Assembly (NCBI RefSeq): GCF_040372805.1
Contig: NZ_BAABWJ010000014.1
Coordinates: 1-64,000, forward strand
Length of the DNA stretch: 64,000 nt
Reading direction: 5' to 3'
Source: Pseudoteredinibacter isoporae_A
Lineage (GTDB): Bacteria; Pseudomonadota; Gammaproteobacteria; Pseudomonadales; Cellvibrionaceae
The position numbers and the translations under genes were made by a program. A model generated the notes under the pieces. The model did not search any database, was not told the origin of the DNA, and was given only the letters and a program-made list of their open reading frames with translations. Positions 33,879 through 41,909 of this stretch are shown here, in pieces; positions within the stretch are counted from its first letter, which is position 1; every line of letters begins with the position of its first letter.

Positions 33879-33911
33879 GATGAGATTGAAATCAAGAAAC
33901 GAAGTCCGGGA

Positions 33912-34199
33912 TTAGTGGGGTGTATCTTCTTCCAGGCATAGATTGTCAGCCTCTTGGACAAGCTGATCTTTGGCCTCTTGGCTGAGTTCGTTCCAATGTC
34001 TGTCGTCTAAAGCGCCTTGCAGGGCGTAAAGCATAACTTTGGAGACGTGAATTCCACGTTGTTTTATGCGCACATAGGCTTGCACAGGCCCCATGGCCTG
34101 CAGCTCATTTCGAGAGTGCACGCCAATGGCGTTGAGGATGTTGACCGTAGCAATCCCTAGATTTTTGAGCTGAAGTAGCTCACTATCGCGGTCGGACAT
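33912..34199 (-). CDS. TfoX C-terminal domain protein
   Basis: 95-residue helix-rich protein. The pattern LLQLKNLGIATVNILNAIGVHSRNEL ... GPVQAYVRIKQ ... VSKVMLYALQGALDDRHWNEL (shown in part) matches the TfoX/Sxy C-terminal domain, a helix-hairpin-helix-like fold found alone in many gammaproteobacteria. Full TfoX switches on competence genes; stand-alone C-terminal domains have no settled role. ATG 34199. No N-terminal TfoX domain lies nearby. Confidence 0.85.
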   Translation of the reverse strand: MSDRDSELLQLKNLGIATVNILNAIGVHSRNELQAMGPVQAYVRIKQRGIHVSKVMLYALQGALDDRHWNELSQEAKDQLVQEADNLCLEEDTPH

Positions 34200-34413
34200 A
34201 AGGCTAGATTCCCATTTTCGTTATATTTATTGTTAATAACCCAGCGGGTCTTAATGGAGAAAGCTAAGCCTTATAATACATCCTGTGCCCCAGAGCGCAA
34301 ATTTTATCCTGATTGCGGCGACAGCCATGGTGGACTAAGGCGTCACAGCGCTGAACAGGTATCGATATGGGGCGTTTCAACAGGCGGTTCCTGCTAAGAA
34401 TGTGGACCTTTTT

Positions 34414-35067
34414 ATGCTGGTGATTTTTGATTGTGATGGCGTCATTGTGGACAGTGAAGTCATCGCAGCTCAGGTTTTTGCTGAACATCTTCAGGGATTG
34501 GATTTGAATGTCACGCCTGAGGAGTGCTTTGCGCGCTTTAAGGGCTATTCAATGAAAACCTGCATGAAAGAATTGGTGGAAATGCTGGGTGGCCCGATTC
34601 CGGAGCGCTTTTTACGCGGGATGCAGGCCGATACTTTTGCGCGCTTCGAGTCCGAGCTGCAGGCAGTTGCCGGAATTGAACAGGCGATTGCTGGGGTAGA
34701 AGACCGGGGCTGGCGTACCTGCATCGCTTCAGGCGGTAGCCATTCAAAAATGCGCGTTACCCTTGGTAAAGTCGGGCTGTGGCAACATTTTGAAGGGCGG
34801 ATCTACAGTGCCGTGGATGTATCGAACGGTAAGCCCGCTCCTGATATTTTTCTCCATGCAGCGAAACAGGAGGGGGTCTCCCCCGAGCGATGCGTGGTTA
34901 TCGAGGATTCCCAAGCTGGTGTCGAGGCCGCCTTGGCGGCGAATATGCCAGTGTATTTTTACGACCCCCTGGGCGAAGGGATGCGAACCCAGGCATTGCT
35001 TGAACATGAAAAGGTTCACCCTTTTTGCCAAATGGAGCAGCTCCCGACTCTTTTAAACGTGGTGTAA
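34414..35067 (+). CDS. HAD-superfamily phosphatase (subclass IA)
   Basis: 217 residues from ATG 34414, which has GTGGA seven bases upstream (a GTG at 34402 is also in frame). HAD motifs: VIFDCDGVIVDSE (nucleophile and acid Asp), a Ser/Thr-type motif in CIASGGSHSK, and VVIEDSQAGVEAALAANM. Closest in style to YieH-type 6-phosphogluconate phosphatase or beta-phosphoglucomutase. Substrate cannot be decided. Its stop overlaps the next gene's candidate start (TAATG). Confidence 0.88.
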   Translation: MLVIFDCDGVIVDSEVIAAQVFAEHLQGLDLNVTPEECFARFKGYSMKTCMKELVEMLGGPIPERFLRGMQADTFARFESELQAVAGIEQAIAGVEDRGWRTCIASGGSHSKMRVTLGKVGLWQHFEGRIYSAVDVSNGKPAPDIFLHAAKQEGVSPERCVVIEDSQAGVEAALAANMPVYFYDPLGEGMRTQALLEHEKVHPFCQMEQLPTLLNVV

Positions 35068-35903
35068 TGATTAACATGATCGATTGTGATGGTGATTCGA
35101 TGGCGGCAGAAGCTCGGGCCGAAGCAAATCAAATTTGGTCCCAATTATTGAATGAAGCCCAGGCGGCGAGTGCGACCGAGCCTTGCTTGGCCAGCTACTA
35201 TCACGGCGCTGTGCTGAACCACCGGGATTTGCCGGCGTCACTGAGTTTTCATCTGGCGAATAAGCTGGATTCCCACGCCGTACCGGCCATGATGTTACGC
35301 GAAGTGATTTCAAGCGCTTACTGCGAAGAGCCCCAGATGATTTCAGCGGCCATTGCCGATATGAAAGCCTATTACGAGCGTGACCCCGCCTGTGATCAAT
35401 ACCTCATGCCCTTTTTATATTTCAAGGGCTACCAAGCTGTGCAATCCTATCGGGTGGCCAACTATTTATGGCGACAAGATCGCAAGACTTTGGCGCTGTA
35501 CTTTCAAAATCAAATTTCCCAGGAATTTGGTGTCGATATTCATCCCGCGGCCAGCTTAGGGAAGGGCATAATGATCGACCATGCGACCGGGGTTGTTATC
35601 GGTGAGACAGCGGTGATTCACAACGATGTTTCCATGTTGCATTCGGTGACACTCGGCGGTTCGGGTTGTGAAGGCGGTAAGCGCCACCCCACAGTTTGCG
35701 AGGGGGTGTTAATCAGTGCGGGTGCCAAGGTTTTGGGGAATATCTGCATTGGTCGACAGGCGAAAATCGGGGCTGGCAGTGTCGTGTTGTCATCGGTTGC
35801 TGCGCATACCACCGTGGCGGGTGTGCCCGCTAAACCGGTGGGCGCGTCATCTGGGCGTCCCGCGCTGGACATGGATCAGCAATTGGATGATTGTTGCGAT
35901 TAG
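35067..35903 (+). CDS. cysE: Serine O-acetyltransferase
   Basis: CysE makes O-acetylserine, the carbon precursor of cysteine. It matches the E. coli enzyme along its length: SYYHGAVLNHRDLPASLSFHL, DPACDQYLMPFLYFKGYQA, VDIHPAASLGKGIMIDHATG, SVTLGGSG, then left-handed beta-helix hexapeptides and ALDMDQQ near the end. Start uncertain: ATG 35067 overlaps the previous stop (TAATG), while ATG 35076 and ATG 35100 are also possible; conserved sequence begins only around residue 30. Coupling to the phosphatase gene is likely. Confidence 0.93.
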   Translation: MINMIDCDGDSMAAEARAEANQIWSQLLNEAQAASATEPCLASYYHGAVLNHRDLPASLSFHLANKLDSHAVPAMMLREVISSAYCEEPQMISAAIADMKAYYERDPACDQYLMPFLYFKGYQAVQSYRVANYLWRQDRKTLALYFQNQISQEFGVDIHPAASLGKGIMIDHATGVVIGETAVIHNDVSMLHSVTLGGSGCEGGKRHPTVCEGVLISAGAKVLGNICIGRQAKIGAGSVVLSSVAAHTTVAGVPAKPVGASSGRPALDMDQQLDDCCD

Positions 35904-36017
35904 GTGCTGGCCGTAGGGCACTATTTATTTTATTGCGCTTTCGCTGAATAAGATCTAGCTTATATTTTAAGAGCAATATATAAGGCTCGTAGAACAGGGC
36001 TTCGCCCTAGGGTGTTT

Positions 36018-36791
36018 ATGGCAAACGAACGATACAACTTGGTGTTTCGCGGTGACATTGTGCTGGGGCACAATATCGTTGACGTGAAGTTGCGTCTTGG
36101 AAAACTTTTCAAAGTCAATGAAGCTCAGCTGGAACGCCTGTTTTCAGGTCGCCCGGTGGTGATCAAAAAGAGTCTCCTCAAAGCTGAGGCCGATCGATAC
36201 ACGGATGCCTTGCATCAGGCGGGTGCCCAAGTCGAAGTCCAGGCAATCAACAAGACCTCCGCTGCCCCCATCGAACCGGCGGGAGGCGGCGGCAAGAAGA
36301 AACCTTTGGCTGAGCGATTGGCTGAACAGCAGGCTGCAAGCGGCTTGCAGAAGCCCAGTGCTGCGGTGGCCTTTGCTTCAAACAATATACCCGTCCCGAC
36401 GGTAGACGAATCGGAGCCCGAGGAAAACTTAGAGGAAGGGTTAGTGTTGGCTCCGGTTGGTAGCATCCTGCTAGCGGACCAGTATCGCGATGATGAGCCG
36501 GCCCCTGATATTCAGCCCGTTGAAGCCGACATTCGCCCTATGCAGGGAAACCTCCTGGATGAGGAAGAAATGAAAAAAGAGGTTCCGCCTATTGGCGTGG
36601 ATCTGAGTGGCATCAGTTTGGCTGAGCCCGGTGAAGATCTTCTTGATGAGGCTCATAAGCCCCTGCCAGTCCCAGAGGTTGACGCGCCAGAAATTGACTT
36701 GGCACCAGTAGGCTCAGATTTGGGGGAGCGGAAAGTTGAAGTAGCGCCTCTGAATTTTGATCTTTCGGATATTCAATTAATGGAGCGCTAG
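36018..36791 (+). CDS. Unknown protein with conserved N-terminal domain and repeat tail
   Basis: About 257 residues from ATG 36018 (AGGG five bases before; a GTG at 36012 is in frame). The first ~75 residues (RYNLVFRGDIVLGHNIVDVK ... LFSGRPVVIKKSLLKAEA ... YTDALHQAGAQVEV) form a compact domain I have seen at the N-terminus of varied gammaproteobacterial proteins but cannot name. The rest is low-complexity and acidic, with about five degenerate repeats around (A/P)P(V/I/L)G-x-(D/I)L (LAPVGSILLAD, PPIGVDLSGISL, LAPVGSDLGER, VAPLNFDLSDIQL). No signal peptide or membrane helix. Function unknown. Confidence 0.78.
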   Translation: MANERYNLVFRGDIVLGHNIVDVKLRLGKLFKVNEAQLERLFSGRPVVIKKSLLKAEADRYTDALHQAGAQVEVQAINKTSAAPIEPAGGGGKKKPLAERLAEQQAASGLQKPSAAVAFASNNIPVPTVDESEPEENLEEGLVLAPVGSILLADQYRDDEPAPDIQPVEADIRPMQGNLLDEEEMKKEVPPIGVDLSGISLAEPGEDLLDEAHKPLPVPEVDAPEIDLAPVGSDLGERKVEVAPLNFDLSDIQLMER

Positions 36792-36838
36792 CGGGTTTGC
36801 CCCGAGCCTCTTGCGAGGTTAGGGCGAATGCCAGACAT

Positions 36839-36869
36839 AAAAAAAGGCCATCCTGAGATGGCCTTTTTT
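36839..36869. terminator. Bidirectional intrinsic terminator
   Basis: GGCCATC-CTGA-GATGGCC flanked by an A-run on the left and a T-run on the right. It serves both the plus-strand gene ending at 36791 and the minus-strand tRNA-Asn. Confidence 0.93.
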
Positions 36870-36890
36870 CGTTGCCCGCTTGGGCTTGTA

Positions 36891-36965
36891 TGGCTCCGGC
36901 ACCTGGGATCGAACCAGGGACCAATAGATTAACAGTCTACTGCTCTACCGCTGAGCTATGCCGGA
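36891..36965 (-). tRNA. tRNA-Asn (GTT anticodon)
   Basis: Minus-strand cloverleaf of 75 nt with encoded CCA. The acceptor TCCGGCA pairs fully with TGCCGGA, discriminator G. D-arm with GCTCAGCGGTAGAGC, anticodon loop CTGTTAA, T-loop TTCGATC. A -10-like TAATAT lies about 30 bases upstream. It is followed by a shared bidirectional terminator. Confidence 0.97.
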
Positions 36966-37121
36966 ATTGCGTCTGTCTTCGTCGACAGCGGCGCGCATAT
37001 TACCACAATGATGGCTTTTGAAAAGCTTTTTTTTGCAATTCACTCACTTTTTTTCAAGGCCGCTGAATGTTTGTACAAATCGAGCGGCTTTGAAACTAAG
37101 TTACTGAGCCTAAAGCAAAAA

Positions 37122-37658
37122 TTACTTCTCTTGCTGCAGGTGGCGCTCGCGAGAATCCATGATTTCCTTGCGTGCAGCTTCTGCATTGTCCCAGCCGTCA
37201 ACTTTTACCCACTTCTCAGGCTCAAGGGCTTTGTAGTGTTCGAAGTAGTGCTCGATTTGCTTAATCAGCAGCTCTGGCAGGTCGGCAATTTCGTTTACGT
37301 CATCGTATAATTTGGTCAATTTGCTGTGTGGAACCGCCAGCAGTTTTGCATCTGGACCGGATTCGTCGGTCATGTTCAACACACCGATAGGGCGGCTGCG
37401 AATAACGGCACCTGGCATAACCGGGTAAGGGCTAACAACCAGCACATCCAGTGGGTCACCATCTTCAGACAGAGTTGCTGGAATGTAACCGTAGTTGGCA
37501 GGGTAGAACATCGGCGTCGCAACAAAGCGGTCGACATAGACTGCGTCAGCGTCTTTTTCAATCTCATATTTAATGGGATCTGCATTAGCAGGGATCTCGA
37601 TGACTACATTGATGTCGTTTGGCAAATCGTTGCCAGCGGGGATCTTGTCGAAGCTCAT
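37122..37658 (-). CDS. ppa: Inorganic pyrophosphatase (family I)
   Basis: Soluble PPase (178 residues) hydrolyses pyrophosphate released by biosynthesis. Family I signature DGDPLDVLVVSPYP with the metal-binding aspartates; also IEIPANADPIKYEIEKD, RFVATPMFYPANYGYIP and RPIGVLNMTDE. Length matches E. coli Ppa (176). Monocistronic by position. The downstream phosphofructokinase may also use or release pyrophosphate. Confidence 0.97.
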   Translation of the reverse strand: MSFDKIPAGNDLPNDINVVIEIPANADPIKYEIEKDADAVYVDRFVATPMFYPANYGYIPATLSEDGDPLDVLVVSPYPVMPGAVIRSRPIGVLNMTDESGPDAKLLAVPHSKLTKLYDDVNEIADLPELLIKQIEHYFEHYKALEPEKWVKVDGWDNAEAARKEIMDSRERHLQQEK

Positions 37659-37905
37659 GATGTACTCTACTGGTTGGTTTGGCCCCGAAATGCTGGGGCG
37701 TAAATAAGTTGGGGGCGAATTATATACGTCCTGCGCGGGCTGTGGCTATATAGATTAAGGTTTAATCACCGTGATCGGGTGCGCTCAGCTTGGATATAAA
37801 GATGTGAGAATTTCTGGATAACAAAGTCGCGGGAAGCGGGTACATTACCGCTATATTAGAGTGTAATGAATCATTGACAGGGCAGCGTAGCCATTGGGGG
37901 ATGGA

Positions 37906-38583
37906 ATGAAGAATGAAATTAAGCGTAAGTCAGGCCGAGCAAACCTTAAAATATGGGCTGTATCGGCATGCCTAGGTGCAGCGAGCATATTGGGCGCATT
38001 CAGCGCAGCGGCAGATGAATTGGCCACCGCTACCTTTGCGGGTGGATGTTTCTGGTGCATGGAAAAGCCCTTTGACCAAATAGATGGGGTCCACAGCACC
38101 GTTTCAGGTTACATCGGTGGGCACAAGGTCAACCCGAGCTATCGACAGGTTTCCGCCGGCACCACGGGCCATACGGAGGCCGTGGAGATCAAATTCGATC
38201 CGGCTAAGGTCAGCTTTGAAGAACTGTTGCAAGTGTTTTGGAAGAACGTTGACCCTTTTGATGGCAAAGGGCAATTCTGTGATAAGGGCAGCCAGTACCG
38301 CCCTGGCATTTTCTTCCACGATGCCGCTCAGGAAAAAAGCGCAATTAAAAGCTTGAAAGCATTGAAACAAGGTGAATTAAAATCGGCTCTGGAAAGCGGC
38401 CAAAACATTGAAGTGGAAATCACGGCGGCGAGCCCATTCTACGACGCTGAGGATTACCACCAGAATTATTATCAGAAGAACCCGGTGCGTTACAACTACT
38501 ATCGCTACCGCTGTGGTCGCGATGCACGTTTAGAAGCGGTTTGGGGGCCGGCGGAGAAAGGCAACAAGCCTAGGTCGGAATAG
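37906..38583 (+). CDS. msrA: Peptide methionine sulfoxide reductase MsrA, exported
   Basis: MsrA reduces the S-epimer of methionine sulfoxide. About 225 residues from ATG 37906 (GGGGGA just upstream; a TTG at 37894 is in frame). The N-terminus has a signal peptide (basic start, IWAVSACLGAASILGAFSAAA), so the enzyme should act in the periplasm. Catalytic GCFWC is followed by VSGYIGGHKVNPSYRQVSAG, TGHTEAVEI and the DYHQNYYQKNP segment. Terminator follows at 38652. Confidence 0.96.
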   Translation: MKNEIKRKSGRANLKIWAVSACLGAASILGAFSAAADELATATFAGGCFWCMEKPFDQIDGVHSTVSGYIGGHKVNPSYRQVSAGTTGHTEAVEIKFDPAKVSFEELLQVFWKNVDPFDGKGQFCDKGSQYRPGIFFHDAAQEKSAIKSLKALKQGELKSALESGQNIEVEITAASPFYDAEDYHQNYYQKNPVRYNYYRYRCGRDARLEAVWGPAEKGNKPRSE

Positions 38584-38651
38584 ACATAGATAGTAAAAAG
38601 CGGCTAAGGGAGTGTACAGACATTGGTATCTTTCTTCGGCCAGAATTAAAC

Positions 38652-38687
38652 ATACCCCATAGGCTATTGCTTATGGGGTGTTTTTTT
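38652..38687 (+). terminator. Intrinsic terminator after msrA
   Basis: ACCCCATA (38654-38661) pairs with TATGGGGT (38672-38679) around a 10-base loop, followed by G and seven T. Confidence 0.9.
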
Positions 38688-38720
38688 GAGCCATGTTTTT
38701 ACAAAGTGTGCAAGCATCAT

Positions 38721-38854
38721 GAAGGATTGAAGGATTGAAGGATTGAAGGATTGAAGGATTGAAGGATTGAAGGATTGAAGGGTTGAAGGGTTGAAGGGTT
38801 GAAGGGTTGAAGGGTTGAAGGGTTGAAGGGTTGAAGGGTTGAAGGGTTGAAGGG
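38721..38854. repeat. Tandem octamer array (GAAGGATT)7(GAAGGGTT)9
   Basis: Seven perfect GAAGGATT units (38721-38776), then nine perfect GAAGGGTT units (38777-38848), then a partial GAAGGG. The switch from A to G at the sixth base is clean, so each block expanded from one unit. The array is intergenic, between msrA and the GIY-YIG gene. Slippage during replication would change copy number. Confidence 0.97.
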
Positions 38855-39178
38855 GGTGTTTGGGGCGACAGTTAAGCAGTGGGGGTACCTGCGAAAGTGG
38901 TAATAGAGCTAAACGGCTAGGGCTTCACTTTTTAAAGCGTTTCCTTTAGATTAATCATAATTAATACCATTCACCGACCGATGAGCTATATGGAAGTACT
39001 TATACGGGCCCGCTAAATCTGCAGACTTTTTTTCTCGTAATTGTTATTTCGACTTTGGGTTTTGGTTGTTATAACTGATGTTTATAAATTCTTTCTGGTA
39101 AGTTCGGCCAAAAAAACTCTGTAGGGGGATTTAACAAAAATCCGCCTGATATACTGTTAAACACTTTAAAGAGAAGTT

Positions 39179-40000
39179 ATGAGCATAAAAATAAGAGATA
39201 TTCTTACCTTTGAAAACGAGAAAGACTATAAGGTTCATTTGGCAAACTGGAATGGTCGTAATCAACCTTTAGATGTATTTGTAAGTTCTAAAGAAGACTG
39301 GAAAGGGTGGAATTCTTGGAGAGGCGAAAAGGATGATTTTAACCGTCAATATATATTCTCTTTGATAGATTACTATCACGAGCCGAATACTTGGCTGTTC
39401 GGCGGAGTATTTGAAGTTGTAAAAAGACTCAATAAAACTAGAACAAAAGGCTACGAAGTTGAACTAACGGATCAATTCAAACCTTATGTTGGCCGATTGA
39501 AAATTAGTTGGCAAAGAGTTGGGCGCAAAAAGGCTAGGAAGTTGGAAAATTGCTTAGATGAATTTGTACTTTTAGAAATCCTAAAGGAAGAATACACTGG
39601 GGAAGTTTTCTGCGGTTATGAACAAATCAATCATGAGTTCAAGATCCTAGAGAATATATTCATTGCAGATAAGCAAGATTGGAAGGCAGCTCTCATCAAT
39701 GTGAAAGGCGTATATCTAATCATGGATAAATCGAATGGCAAAAAGTATGTTGGCTCTGCCTACGGGGATTCGGGTATTTGGTCTCGCTGGTCTTGTTATA
39801 TTGGCAACGGACATGGGCACAACGACGAGCTGACAAAACTCATAAAGACCGAGGGTAAGCAGTATGCCCGAGATAATTTTCGATTTTCATTGCTCGAATA
39901 TCGGCCAATGAAAACAGGTGATGCTGAGATTATTGCAAGGGAGAGTTATTGGAAAGAGGCCCTGTTATCGAGAGGTGAATTTGGGTACAACAAAAATTAA
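39179..40000 (+). CDS. GIY-YIG nuclease-domain protein
   Basis: 273 residues. The C-terminal domain (about 175-273) has GIY-YIG hallmarks: GVYLI at 177-181, KKYVGSA at 188-194, Arg203 in WSRW, and Glu255 in ARESYWKE as the metal ligand. The N-terminal ~165 residues (HLANWNGRNQPLDVFVSS..., a WLFGGVFEVVKR strand) form a separate domain I do not recognise. The gene is visibly richer in A+T than its neighbours and is bordered by long non-coding DNA, which suggests horizontal acquisition. Start supported by AGAGAAG. It might be a defence or mobile-element nuclease; no partner genes are present. Confidence 0.82.
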   Translation: MSIKIRDILTFENEKDYKVHLANWNGRNQPLDVFVSSKEDWKGWNSWRGEKDDFNRQYIFSLIDYYHEPNTWLFGGVFEVVKRLNKTRTKGYEVELTDQFKPYVGRLKISWQRVGRKKARKLENCLDEFVLLEILKEEYTGEVFCGYEQINHEFKILENIFIADKQDWKAALINVKGVYLIMDKSNGKKYVGSAYGDSGIWSRWSCYIGNGHGHNDELTKLIKTEGKQYARDNFRFSLLEYRPMKTGDAEIIARESYWKEALLSRGEFGYNKN

Positions 40001-40427
40001 ATGCATAATGAATGCTTGGGCATTGATTTGAGCGTAAGGTTCGAGGAAGACATTGACTTGGATGTGCAAAATTGCCTAACGCTAACAAAGTGAGGTAAAT
40101 CCGAAGTTGAGACTATGCGTTTTTTTGTTATTTGCTAAAATTTATTCAGTGTAATAGATATTCTTTGCGCTTCTGTTAGTCGTGCTAGGATCTATGCACA
40201 ACTAGGTGTGTTTAGTAAACGTCAAGTACTCATAAATAATACGAATCGCTTACCTCCTTTGGGTGGGTTGTCGACGTTGTTAGTTTTAAATTGCTTCTGT
40301 ATGCTAAGTAACGCCCAATAAAAAACAACCTCCCATACAGGAGGTTGTCCTCAGAGTTGTACAGCGTTGAGCCCTATATAGAGCTCTCGCTTGCTTTTAT
40401 GCACTGCCTCTAAAACAGAAGTCGGAC
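40001..40427. other. 427-base AT-rich gap after the GIY-YIG gene
   Basis: No gene or repeat. A GCCTAACGCTAACAA stretch near 40073 resembles one end of an integron attC site, but the partner box was not found. The right end holds the phosphofructokinase terminator. Confidence 0.5.
40318..40348 (-). terminator. Intrinsic terminator after phosphofructokinase gene
   Basis: ACAACCTCC and GGAGGTTGT form a 9-bp stem with loop CATACA; the minus strand continues with a T-run (TTTTATTGG). About 80 bases after the stop at 40428. Confidence 0.85.
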
Positions 40428-41687
40428 TTAGACCTTAAACTTCTTTTTCAACTTTTTCTCTACCATCACTTTTTTCAGTTTGGCGTATTGTGGCAGGCCA
40501 TTTTTGAATGGTGGAAAATCTTCGCCTTGAATCAAGGGGAGCAAATAATCGTGGCCGGCTTCGCTGATGCCGAAGCCATCTTTGCTGATGTAATTGCGCG
40601 GCATCATTTTTTCAACATTGGCGACTTGGTCAAGAGGCGCTTCGCCAATACTCCAGCTGTATTTTTTACCTTTGCCGCGAACAATGGCTGGCATGACGGC
40701 GTTTTTACCCTCAACCGCCATTTCAACTGCGGCTTGGCCGACGGCGTAGGCTTGCTCAACGTCCGTTGCTGAGGCGATGTGGCGAGCGGCACGTTGCAGG
40801 TAATCGGCCAGGGCCCAGTGATACTTATACCCCAGTTCATCCTTCACCATGTTGGCTAGCGTTGGTGCAACGCCACCCAGCTGTTTGTGGCCGAAGGCAT
40901 CGGTGGTGCCGGCATCTGCCAGGAAAGTGCCATCTTTATATTGCGCGCCTTCTGACGCAACAATCGCGCAGAAGCCGTATTTTTTAACGCATTGTTTTAC
41001 GCGTTTGAGGAATTTCTCTTTGTTGAACGCGATTTCCGGGAAGAGAATAATGTGTGGCGCATCGCCTTCTTCTTGGGCGGCCAAGCCACCGGCAGCGGCA
41101 ATCCAGCCAGCGTGACGACCCATGACTTCCATGATGAAAACCTTGGTCGAGCTTTCGCACATGGAGGCGATGTCGAGGCCGGCCTCTTTGATGGAAACAG
41201 AAACGTATTTGGCGACTGAGCCAAACCCGGGGCAGTTGTCCGTGATGGGCAGGTCATTGTCCACGGTTTTGGGAACATGAATGGCTTGAATCGGGTAGCC
41301 CATGGTTTGAGAGAGTTGAGAAATCTTCAGGCAAGTATCCGCAGAGTCACCACCACCATTGTAAAAGAAGTAGCCGATATTGTGAGCTTTGAAGACTTCG
41401 ATCAGGCGCTCATATTCGGCGCGATTTTCTTCGACACTCTTCAGCTTGTAACGGCATGAACCAAATGCACCGGATGGGGTGTGGCGCAAGGCTGCGATGG
41501 TTTTCGCGCTTTCTTTGCTGGTGTCAATGAGTTCTTCGCGTAAGGCTCCAATAATTCCATTATGTCCAGCGTACACCTTTCCAATTTTTTTGCTGGCGCG
41601 GGCTGTTTCAATGACCCCGCAAGCACTGGCGTTAATAACGGCGGTAACACCACCAGATTGGGCATAAAAGGCATTCTTTTTAGCCAT
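40428..41687 (-). CDS. pfp: 6-phosphofructokinase, probably pyrophosphate-dependent
   Basis: 419 residues, longer than the 320-residue ATP-type PfkA. Motifs: AQSGGVTAVINASACGVIE at the N-terminus, FFYNGGGDSADTC (the nucleotide/PPi loop), and VPKTVDNDLPITDNCPGFGS, where PKTVDND is the F6P/PPi-type signature of group II PFKs. Acts in glycolysis/gluconeogenesis, reversibly if PPi is the donor. The donor cannot be proved from sequence alone; the Gly at the position after GGG rather than an Asp needs alignment. Divergent from mpl. Confidence 0.85.
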   Translation of the reverse strand: MAKKNAFYAQSGGVTAVINASACGVIETARASKKIGKVYAGHNGIIGALREELIDTSKESAKTIAALRHTPSGAFGSCRYKLKSVEENRAEYERLIEVFKAHNIGYFFYNGGGDSADTCLKISQLSQTMGYPIQAIHVPKTVDNDLPITDNCPGFGSVAKYVSVSIKEAGLDIASMCESSTKVFIMEVMGRHAGWIAAAGGLAAQEEGDAPHIILFPEIAFNKEKFLKRVKQCVKKYGFCAIVASEGAQYKDGTFLADAGTTDAFGHKQLGGVAPTLANMVKDELGYKYHWALADYLQRAARHIASATDVEQAYAVGQAAVEMAVEGKNAVMPAIVRGKGKKYSWSIGEAPLDQVANVEKMMPRNYISKDGFGISEAGHDYLLPLIQGEDFPPFKNGLPQYAKLKKVMVEKKLKKKFKV

Positions 41688-41909
41688 TGGCTTCTCTCAA
41701 ACTCGTTTTTAGTGAAAAATATGGAGCAGATACATCGTCCTGTGGAACTGGCCCGCTCTGTCAGCGTGCTCAGAGGCGCGCATCATACTGTAAACTGATC
41801 ACAATTGCATCGATTATGCGCGCCATTGCCAAGCCGTTCGGCCTCCCTGTTATCGGGGGCTTTGGCGGTAATTTAAGGGGCCATTTCAGGGGAGAATTAT
41901 GAGGAAGTT

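Larger units (their letters stand above)
38584..39178. other. 595-base non-coding stretch with octamer array
   Basis: Contains the msrA terminator, the 16-copy octamer array at 38721-38854, a GGATTT-AACA-AAATCC hairpin near 39127 and an AT-rich lead into the GIY-YIG gene with TATACT near 39152 as a weak -10 candidate. No gene. Confidence 0.6.

Noticed and set aside
38721..38854. CRISPR array
   Set aside because: Contiguous octamers without spacers; no cas genes.
40070..40095. GCCTAACGCTAACAA resembling an integron attC end
   Set aside because: No matching GTTRRRY partner forming the long attC palindrome within about 150 bases, and no integrase nearby.
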